Assembly: GCA_900642245.1 (NCBI GenBank)
Contig: CAAAJI010000125.1
Location: 30,145-42,508, forward strand
DNA from: Fragilaria radians
Lineage: Eukaryota; Bacillariophyta; Fragilariophyceae; Fragilariales; Fragilariaceae
Direction: 5' to 3'
DNA: 12,364 nucleotides
The position numbers were made by a program, and so were the translations under genes. Each line of letters begins with the position of its first letter. Position 1 is the first letter of the stretch. Below are positions 1 through 8,678 of this stretch, in pieces. The notes under the pieces were generated by a model. The model did no database searches. It saw only the letters and a list, made by a program, of their open reading frames with translations, and was not told where the DNA came from.

Positions 1-3000
1 CTTCGCTATCTTTTCTATCTTTCGTTATCGAATCTGCAGGTGTAACATCAGATTGGACTTCGTTGGCGCCTTGTGAAGTACTGCGACCTTTACCACCCAA
101 AACTTTGTTATCATCAAGAGGTGCTGCATCACTTTCCATGGCTGTACTCACAGTGCTAATGCCGTCGTTATCGTTTTCTTCATCGTCGTCAAAAAAATCA
201 TCTGCATCTCTGTCACCTTCTCGCTCGCTCTTTTTTTTCACCTTTAATTTATTCAAAAGCGCAGCAGCTTCACGCAACGACTCTGCTGTGAGGAAAAAGT
301 CAGATGACCTCCTTTTGTCCTGCTCCAAATGAGCTGCATTTTTTCCCACAAACTTTGTTGCGATATCAGCGAGCAACCCCGAGTCAAAGCTGTCATCGTC
401 ATCTTTTTCTTCATCTTCATCATCTGAATCTCCTTCTTTCAAGCCATACAAAGCATACCATTCATAATTTGGTAATAAACGCCTTCTTTGACCTTCATAT
501 CCTTCAGTGAGATCAAGCTTCCATTTTGTGACAAGCTCATTTGTCGTAACTTTTTTCTCGTTTCCACTATCCACGAAAATTTGTTTCTTCGATGAATCAT
601 CTTTTTCCTTCTTAGAAAGAGATTGCAACAATCTTTTTTTCGAAAATGGTGATTCTTCATCCATCCAAATTCCACCTTCCCAGATGGAACATGAACCCTT
701 TAGCTGCCTCAACAAGATTTTCCACTGAAGACCACCAGAAGATAAATCATCAAATCCTTGTCGTTTCCACTTTAAGTGATTTTCTGATGTCTCATCATAA
801 CAATATTGAGCAAGCTTCGCACGGTCCAAACCTCCTCGAATGGTGCGATCAGAAGAATCTTGTGATGTAAGCCTTAAGAGCATGCTCTTCTGCTCATTCT
901 CAATGGCATCTTCAGGTGTTGCAACTCCCATTTCCAACCCTGGTAACAGCTTTATTGAATGCGCATGAATGTTACCAAAAACTGCTTCGACTTGTTGCTG
1001 ATGGCGATCTAACCATTCGAAAAAGGTGGCATATTTCTTCTTTGATGCTGTGTTATTACCTACTCGACGAGGTACTGTCGAAATATTCTCTGCGTATGTT
1101 GCTGCTTCATGAGCAAAAAGTAAAGCTCCAAACCCGCCTCTACTCATAATATCAATGGTTTCAGTTCTATCTCCTCGATTTACTTCAGCAATTAAGAGTT
1201 CGGACATGATATTTCGTCGTTGTTGAAGCAAAGAGACTACAATAGAAACAGCAGTGTCCTTGAGATCATCTCTTGGATCAAATAGTAAATGGTGCACTTC
1301 GTCCAAAAGGGCTACAACAAAAGCACGATCAGGCTCCTCCATGAGAGAAAGGTCTGGATATGTGCATTGACCAATTGTACCATAGCATCGAGCTAAGCTT
1401 GCTGATTGCCATAATGGAAACATGCGGCTATTTGCTGGAGGTGTAGGAAAGTTGGGATTACCATTCATCGTACCCTGACGCCGAAGAGATGGTCCTCCAC
1501 CAGCCGGTACAAGTAGCAATGATTGTATGTTGACGCTTATAGCTTCCAGAATAACAGACTTGAGGTCTTCGTCTCCTTCATCAAAGTGACCTATTGGCCG
1601 GCTCCGTCTCAGTCCAGTCAAACAAGTTAATCGAGCAAGATGCGCTGCATCTGCAGTTAACATATTCTGCTCGGCGTTACCAAGTGCTCGGGAAGCATAC
1701 GTCCCGCTTGTAGCTAAACAACTCAACGTGGATAAGATAATGTTTGTCGCCTCGAGAACGGGTTCGCTAGTGAAGAATCCGGCCATGAGTCGATCAAGTA
1801 GAACTGAACTAACACCGATACAATTCGCAAGAGCTACAGGATCACCACGTTGCAGCGCATCTTCAACGACAGATTTGCAGTGCTCAATGAGAACAAGATG
1901 GAACGCCTCAACCTGCTCAGGTGATGCATGAATTGGAAACGAACGAAAGAGCGCACTAACAAGAGGTGCTGCCAAGGGACCTGAGATAACTGCATGGGAG
2001 ACAACAAGGCGAAGAAGCTGCACCATACCGATCCCGGTGCTTCCAGTTTCCTCCTCGGGTTTCCCTACGAACCGCTCAGTTGGTGTCTCATTCTTAGGTA
2101 CATCTGCAAGACTACCCCGACGTTTCATCTTTCTCACAGCTCCCTGTTCTGAAACAGGTGTGAATGAATCACTTACAGCAAAATCCATTGCTTTGACCTT
2201 GCAACTGCATTAGCTGTAGTTTCTCATCGTGAACAAGACAAAGTGCCTGTGCCAAGGGCTCGAGAAAGTTCGGCGTTTGACAGAATTCTTGAAACGCTGA
2301 AGAAAACCGATGTCTATGAGATAGAAGTTGAAGAACAGCCTCATTTGTTTGTCTCGCTTTTTTGCCTAAATCATTGTCGAATGTTGCCAATTGAATATTC
2401 CGACCTAAGCATTCTGCAAGGAGTGCGAAGATACCGGATGAAGGATCGGTGGGGGCATTGAGTTGATTTCGCACGCTTCCCCTCATTGCAACTTCTGATG
2501 TGCCACTCTCGGCATCGAAGACTTCACACAACAAGGTTGAATCCATCACTCCAAAACATGGAAGGTGCAAAATAGGGGCGTACAAGAGTTGGGCGAGCAT
2601 TGACATAATGATGCTGGGACATGTAGAAAACTTTGGAATACTAAGTACGAAAGGAGCAAAGCCTCCTGCATTTTCGAATGCAGAAGAGAAAGAAGGCGAG
2701 CTTTGTAGCATCAAGACCATCAAGCGAAGTACAGCTGATGCAGAAGCTTCCTCGTGACAGCCTTCGAGAAGGCAGGCGAACCATACCGGAGACAACACAC
2801 CGGCAAAAGCTTCCAAAAAGGCCTGCGCCTGGGTGTGCTTAGGATGGATATTATCTTCTGTTCCATCTGGTCTTCGTCGGCCTTTGATCGTCATAGCATT
2901 TGCTAGGTATGACTGATTGGTGCTAGCTCCACCGCCAGCATGAGGCTGTATTGATGACTCACCTGAACCATCCGACTCACCCTTGTTTTCCAATACCGAT

Positions 3001-6000
3001 GCAATTATTTCATTCACGCCATCCACAATCAATTCTTCCATTAGGCGAAGTAAATACACTCTGGACACTGATCCTGGATATAACTTTGCTGTGTCATCAG
3101 CTTCTGCTCCTTGTCCTTGTTGACTTCCCGGTCGTCCATTAAAGCTTATTGAGACAGTGAAAACTGCAGCTTCAGCGATCGCTTCTAGATCGCCAGGTGT
3201 AAGCATAAACGTCAAAACTCTTCGCAATAGCGTTTTACAACCTTGCAACAATGGGTTTCCTGGGTCTCCACCAACAGCAGTAGATTCAACAGCTGGTGCG
3301 TGGCAGCGCCAACCATTGTTGTAAGCAGCAATTGCCGCGGGATTTGCATATGATGCGGAGTCATCACGCTGTCCCTTTGAAATATCACTAAGCCCTTCAG
3401 TTTCATTTTCATGAATAGAAGCAACCACTTCTCCCATGGTGAAGAGTTCAGCGGCTTCAAGGAGGAGGTGCAAGGTCCATTTTACTATGCCTAGAAGATG
3501 CATGCGGCGAGAATTAAAAGCTTTGTGGACCGATTTCTGAGCGACTAATCCGTTCAGCATTGAGAGTAGCCTTAGAGGAATTTCAGGGCCAGAACTTCGC
3601 ATATCCCAAACTTGATGGTTCAAGAGAAGATACTTCATGGCATCAAGATCAACAAAAACCCAGCGATCCGAGGAAGGCCATGAAGTTGAGGCGAATACAT
3701 CCTCATATAAATCAAGTGGCGGTCGTTCCACGGTTTCTGGTACAAAACCATGTACAGCAAATGCGAAGCATTGATCAAGAACAGTTTCGTCCATAATTTT
3801 CTTTTGACTGAGCAATACTGCTAACATTTTGTAACCGCCTCCTGCTTGCAACATTTCCAGATTTGGAGGATGCCGACGTACAGATTCACGAACAAGACGA
3901 AGAGCTAGTGCCAGGCTACGCCCTGATCGAGAGGCATTTATTATTGGAAGCAATATACCTGGGCCTCCAACCCACTGAATATTGTCAGCAAAGCAATAAG
4001 GTAATACAAGACTGGCGTGACCATAAAGAAGAGCGTCTGAGGACACATCCTCTTTACTTGTGTTCATCCGAGCCACATTGACAAGGCGTCTTGCGATAAG
4101 TCCTTTCTTGCTACTAGAAGATGACGCAGCGCGAAACCCGAAGACTATGTAATCAGGAGATAACTTTGACAAAAGTCCAAGGGACGCAAGTGAATCCGAA
4201 TCAGCAGTTTGTCTAGTTCCATGTGCTAGATTACTCTCTCGGACGACTGTACCCGCAGCTTCAAGCCTTGGAATATCACGTCGGCGAAGTGCCCCTGCAA
4301 CGCTTCCTTGTTCCCCACTTTCGGCTAACATAGCAAAGCTCGCAGTTCCAGTAGCAGCCAAGGATAGCCGTTGAGGTCTATCGCCCCAAAACATACCCTG
4401 AAAATCTGGACCACTCATATATATTGCTGTAGCATCGAGCGTGGTTAACAGGGAAGCAACCATGAGAGTTGGACCAAGTTCCCAAGGAGGTAGGGATCCT
4501 CTCAGATTCCCACTCACTGCTAAATGCGGATTTGGGACTCCAATATGAACTCTAGAGTTAGGTGGCAAATTAACACTTTCCACCTTGATATCGGACTCCA
4601 GAGATCTACCGTCGACAAACAAGCAAAGAGAGGCTTTCTTTGATAGCATGGATCGCCTAGCGGGGGTGTAGGTCAATAGAATGTGATGCCATACTCCTTG
4701 TCTCAGAGGTGATACGGGAAAACTGATTGGCTCACTTCTATACGAGGTAGACGTCAGAACGCTGAAGCGTTGATCATGAATATCGTACCAAAAGCATATA
4801 TAATCCTTCGCTATTGATGTGCTAGGACTAGAAATATCTAGAAGGAAAAGACTGCATGCAATCCCATCAGGAATTGGTTTCATCAATCGTAGCCATAGTG
4901 AATAGGAGAATCCTGTCGTTAACAATGGGGTCCATATTCTTTCTCCTGAATTCGAAGAAGGTGCTAAGCTTCCAGCATTACTCAATCCATTAGGTGATAA
5001 CGCAGTTATATCAAGGCTTTCAATTTCCATGTATTTGATCCTCCCTTCGACAGCCATCTTCTGTAATCTTTCTTCGATCGGAATATTGTGCATATAAACT
5101 GCAATGGTGTTCAAGGAATCTCCTCCAACTTCACATCGAGGGATTCTTTCCCCGCGTTCTGCGATTATTGAAAGAGTTGTTAAACGATTACAGAAATCGT
5201 TTTCTTTTTCCTGCAACGCCTCTGAATCCATTTCTTCCAAAGATGGTTGTTGCGATATTTGAGTTTTTATTGAAGAGCTAATTACAGGTAATCGTATCCT
5301 TAAATCTTTCTCTCCCCTTAAGAGTGGACCGCCAACACACCTTAGAGTCGCGACGAAATCCATATACGTCATACTAAAAGCAGCTATTCTTCGTAATACA
5401 AAACAAAACGAGAGAATAAGTGATGAGATGGATCATCTAGAAGTGATGCAAACTCTTTCCAAGACGTTATTGTCCAACATAGACCACAGGATGCAATTTG
5501 AGATAGTGTGGATCCTACTCTATCGTTAAAGCACAAACGAAGCATTTCGTCTAAGGCACGTATTGACATCTCTACGCCAAATTCACTCATCGGCAACTTC
5601 ACTGCTATTCCGAGAAGCACCCTAGATGCATCTGGATTCTTTAACATCTGCACTCTCTTAACGGTTTCTCCTTCCTTTGGTGTTGACTCATCGGAAAAAA
5701 GAATTTTGAGACTTGGGTCGATAAACGCAATCGACATTCTCAGCACTTCACGGGCTTTATCCTCCGAAAGTAAAATTCCAGTCATTGCGATAGCACTGGA
5801 TAAATCAATGTAAAAGCCGCTCCGATTAATGAAATGCCGATTGACGGAACTTGGGGTAGAGAATAAATGACTCGATAATTCATCCGTGAGAAAATCACCC
5901 GTGTAAGATCTCAAAACAATTGAACCAACAGTGTTTCCTTGTCGCTTTGGATTCGATAATGTGACTGATCCTAGGAGGCCAAATGCAGCATCAATCAGCT

Positions 6001-8678
6001 TCAATATTGCTTTTCCACAGTCAACAGAGCTCCCCTCTATATTGGACGTGTTGTCTTTTTGTTCGAGTGCAACATTTTCCAGGCAAATGAAAATGCGGAG
6101 ACAGGCTTCAAAACCGCCACTCAAACGAAAGATATCTTGTGCCAAATAGTTGTCGTCCATCGCTGACTTGAGCATCTGGAAAACACTAGCTTCGCGAATA
6201 ATCATATATGGATGAACACTACCTTTCTTTTCATTTTGAACCAGACAATCATTTTCGAGTCTTCCATCACTCTTCTTACTTTTTTGTTTCTGAACTAGCA
6301 AATCTAGCCCTTGAAGTCTACCAGTCATTTCGGCAAAATGATTTAAAAGTTCTAGGATGAATTCCATGTCATTTCGTAGCAAGTCTTGATGTGTTTCAAG
6401 GGCGATTTTGGATTCAAAAACACTTAATGCTGCAGCGGATGCCTCTTCCCCAAGCTGACTTATCGCTGTTACAAGCAGCACATTAAGGTTCGTCAATCCT
6501 GAAGCATCTTCTGTGGCTTCATACGCCTCTGATATAATTTTTCCCGACTTTGATACGACTAGTTTGAGAACTCGACAAACGGCAGCAAATACACGGTCAA
6601 GAGCTGTCTTTTCAGGTGGTTGACAGAACAATTTACCATCGGCGGCAAACATGTAAGGATCATGCTTTGCAATATTGTCTGTAACTTGCATGACAAATTC
6701 TAGCACTTCGTTTAACTTTACAGATAAAATACCACCGTCTAGCATAATTGGGGCGACTCTACTATCAAATTCAAGTAGTTTCTCAATTGTAGCCCCCATC
6801 ATTTCGGCATCCATGAGAAGATCTTCGTAGATTTTAGATTCTTCGTCGGATTCGAGTTCTATTCCATTTGCTCCTTTCAATAGACTTTTACACAGAGCGA
6901 AAAAAATTTCACTGGCAACTGTCAATGGTTTAATTGCATCAGTTCCAGCTACTCCAGTTAAGACATATTCGAGTGTCTTCAAGATGAGAACCTTTAGACT
7001 AACGTCATCAAATGTAGGGAAAGCCAGTAGGTAGTAGGATAAAATGCTGTGTCTCTCTTCAATAATGTCATAATTCTTTGCATGATCAGAATACATCTGT
7101 AGAGTGGTGACAAGAAGTTCCATGGCAAGACTTTGCTCCTTCGGATTTGGCATATTGCCTCCAACAAAACGAACATTTAAGGCGGTTCGCATCGAGAACG
7201 TCGATAGCTCTCGAAGACTCTCTTGCGACGTAATTTCTGGCCGTTCCCCTCCGTATACTTGATCGAACTCCTTGAGTAGGGGCACAGAACGGACCATCAA
7301 ATCTTCCACTATATCGAATGCAGCTGGATTTGTAGCTAACTTTGACTTCTCACTCTCCTGATCAGATCTTGATAAGGATGAATCATTTGTCATCATTGTG
7401 TCATCAATCCCGTCAATTTGCTTACTATTGGCAGGACTCAAATCAGTTTTACAACAGGCCAAAGTGGAGACAAGCTCCAAAAGTTTCTTGGCATGCGGAC
7501 CACTCGAGTTTGCAATTGCATAGCAAAGCACATGATATCCTCCTGCATTGTTGAAATCCTTAAGAAGCTCTAAGCATTGAAAATTACAAGAATGAACAAC
7601 AAGGTTGACAACAGTCTTCAATGCTATGACCCAAAGGCCAGCTTCTTCGGCAGCATCGCCATAGAGGCATAAAGATGCAGAAACTGAAGCGGAGACAGTG
7701 CTCATGCCACACAATTCCTTAATATCGTCAGTCATGTGAACGATCATCTTCCTGTCATGAAGAAACCATACAAGTGATGATGAAAGACAGTGTTCTGCAA
7801 AGGAAACGATGACGGAAGATGCCGCAGCGGCAACATGAACGCCAGAAACAGGGTAGGATGCTCCAGAAAGCGCGAGTAATCCAAAGAGATGCGGTCTAAG
7901 TTGATCTCCAACAATTGAGTCAGCACACAGTAAACATAGTAATTTTGAAACTTTCGAAGTCGCTCGAGTACTAATTGACGCTGGTGAGCCCTCTCCTCGT
8001 TGATGCTGCGCGTTTGCATGTTGTAGTTCCAGAACTCGGAGCAACCGTAAACAGTGAATCAAGTTGGGAGGAAGCTCATTTTCTACACATCGCAAAACAA
8101 ACTTTTCACAATTTGAATTATCCAACAAAATATCTATGTTGGATTCAGACCTTGCAAACATCCCGCCTTGTTCTTCGTCAGATCCACCCAAAAGTTTCAA
8201 AAGTTGCAGTTTCCATTCTCCCTGTTGCCCTCCACCTTGTCGCCCACTCCCTTTGGCTGCCATGACAATTTTTTGCACTCCATCTCCAAGATTTCTTGCA
8301 GCTACGCTTACTCTTCGCTCCATTTCCGCATCTGCTGCTGAAGCACCACGCTGCATAAATGCCATGAAGCCATCAGCTTGACGTGTTCTGATTTATAACA
8401 GAATTGCATGTGTCGTCGTCAACATAGGAAATCAGAATATTCATCGATCACGCAGATAAATGATTGTCAGACTTTCAACGTAGAAAATATCTACTGGCAT
8501 AACTGACTTACGATTGAGGTCCTCTTTGTATTCGGGGTGGAGCGTTTCCTGGGCTTGGATCATGGTTTGCAAATTGTTGTTCAGAATTAGCTCTCGATCT
8601 AGAAGTGGGTGCATCATGTCTACTAGCATTTCTCTCGTCATCATCCGTGGATTTGATTCCAAATTTCCAGCCAAACAT
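1..8678 (-). CDS. Giant BEACH-family protein (LvsA/ALFY/SPIRRIG-like), 3' end missing
   Basis: BEACH proteins are large cytosolic scaffolds acting in vesicle traffic, lysosome biology or selective autophagy. Proposed exons are 8678-8512, 8387-2177 and 2103 to beyond position 1, giving about 2,830 residues. Order seen: a disordered start rich in S, D, R and P (about 1-60); a leucine-rich helical solenoid (about 60-1060); a ConA-like beta domain (about 1205-1395); a DUF4704-type solenoid (about 1520-1710); more helical repeats; then W-K-L-D and R-R-R-L-x-x-N-Y motifs, which in this family lie just before the PH-BEACH module. PH, BEACH and WD40 parts are not in the window and should lie to the left. 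The third exon, 701 codons without a stop, reads as ordinary protein and continues the solenoid. The start is the ATG at 8678-8676, with an in-frame TAA nine bases upstream. Frame changes near 5374-5399 and 2104-2176 are treated separately. The family is confident; the subfamily is inferred and nothing shows the cargo or organelle. Confidence 0.88.
161..433 (-). other. Acidic low-complexity linker of the BEACH protein
   Basis: Two D/E-rich tracts (383-433 and 161-208) flank a lysine-rich helical segment (L-N-K-L-K-V-K-K-K-S-E-R-E-G-D-R-D). Together they form a charged, probably disordered loop between the pre-PH motif and the expected PH domain. The first tract is encoded largely by GAT, GAC and GAA repeats. 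Phosphorylation or ionic protein contacts are possible, but no specific motif is clear. Confidence 0.7.
458..727 (-). other. Pre-PH segment of the BEACH protein
   Basis: The segment starts Q-W-K-I-L-L-R-Q-L-K-G-S-C-S-I-W and ends T-K-W-K-L-D-L-T-E-G-Y-E-G-Q-R-R-R-L-L-P-N-Y. BEACH proteins commonly have 'W...L...ergpW' followed by 'WKLDxxEGxxRMRRRLxxNY' directly ahead of the PH-BEACH module. Here the usual R-M pair reads G-Q, a modest departure. This is the best evidence that the gene belongs to the BEACH family and that its signature domain lies just off the left edge. Confidence 0.85.
2104..2176 (-). other. Probable intron 2 of the BEACH gene (73 bases, phase 1)
   Basis: The 1,065-codon block downstream of the frame break meets GTAAGT at 2176, then an in-frame TGA at 2171-2169. 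The acceptor TCTTGCAG ends at 2104. Splicing joins T (2177) to AT (2103) as a tyrosine codon and enters the next long frame at V-P-K-N-E-T-P-T-E. The length matches the 76-base thiolase intron. The nearer acceptor TTTCAG (ending 2149) cannot pair with this donor because it would create TAA. A competing reading has no intron: one T too many at 2180-2183 would let the frame run through A-V-S-D-S-F-T-P-V-S-E-Q-G. Confidence 0.55.
3438..4001 (-). other. DUF4704-type helical region of the BEACH protein
   Basis: A helical block opening with D-N-I-Q-W-V-G-G-P-G-I-L-L-P-I-I, followed by the 'LLNHQVWDMRSSGPEIPLRL' segment and R-R-M-H-L-L-G-I-V-K-W-T-L-H-L-L-L. In LvsA/ALFY/SPIRRIG proteins an equivalent 'first line of the solenoid, then HxxW ... 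LRxLGxVxWxLHL' arrangement follows the ConA domain. Further alanine- and leucine-rich helices continue to about 2180. This is a scaffold region with no catalytic residues. Confidence 0.75.
4368..4940 (-). other. ConA-like (laminin-G-type) domain of the BEACH protein
   Basis: About 190 residues with the jelly-roll pattern found in LvsA/ALFY/neurobeachin-type proteins ahead of DUF4704. The visible pieces are G-F-S-Y-S-L-W-L-R-L (first strand), Y-I-C-F-W-Y-D with R-F-S-V-L-T-S, then G-V-W-H-H-I-L-L-T-Y-T, L-C-L-F-V-D-G-R-S-L and V-H-I-G-V-P-N, ending near F-W-G-D-R-P. The 'GxWHHxxxTY...FVDG' order is the hallmark. Its ligand in this family is not established; a role in protein or glycan binding is only inferred. 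Confidence 0.85.
5374..5399 (-). other. Reading-frame break inside the BEACH gene
   Basis: The upstream frame ends ...FSRFVLYYEE followed by TAG (5386-5384). The downstream frame, open through I-A-A-F-S-M-T-Y-M-D-F, continues one base out of phase. Both sides look coding almost to the break, and the downstream side has the 'hydrophobic helix, then LRCxGxPLL' pattern expected just before the ConA domain. One extra A in the GAAGAATAG run would join them without loss. A 26-base GT-AG excision (5374-5399) or an 80-base one (5374-5453, weak GTTTGC donor) would also restore the frame, but the first is very short and the second removes solenoid-like sequence. I lean to a single-base deletion, real or a sequencing error. 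Confidence 0.6.
8388..8511 (-). other. Intron 1 of the BEACH gene (124 bases, phase 2)
   Basis: Read on the minus strand it begins GTAAGTCAG and ends TATAAATCAG. It joins exon 1 (last base 8512) to exon 2 (first base 8387) in frame; an in-frame TAA at the 3' end of the intron shows the long reading frame cannot simply continue upstream. An alternative acceptor at 8377 (CAAG) would give a 135-base intron and use a different exon 1 frame. Confidence 0.7.
8512..8678 (-). other. First coding exon of the BEACH gene
   Basis: Starting at the ATG (8678-8676), 55 codons plus two bases read MFGWKFGIKSTDDDERN and then a low-complexity stretch rich in S, R, P, N and Q, as expected of a disordered N-terminus. 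The exon ends at a consensus donor (GTAAGT, from 8511), phase 2. The acceptor CAG at 8390-8388 restores the long downstream frame, adding T-R-Q-A-D-G-F ahead of the M at 8365. A second frame across the same bases has no ATG at its start and needs a poorer AAG acceptor at 8377, so I prefer the ATG frame. The exon may extend upstream as untranslated leader. Confidence 0.72.

Noticed and set aside
439..675. Minus-strand 78-codon frame at the left end
   Set aside because: It is a shadow, in another frame, of the long BEACH frame, which carries the conserved pre-PH motifs over the same bases.
2149..2176. 28-base intron from GTAAGT to TTTCAG
   Set aside because: Joining these sites creates a TAA stop codon (T plus AA), so this excision cannot restore the BEACH frame.
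8441..8674. 77-codon minus-strand frame as a separate small gene
   Set aside because: Its first codon is TTG, and it crosses the GTAAGT donor at 8511. The bases 8678-8512 are better explained as exon 1 of the BEACH gene in another frame.
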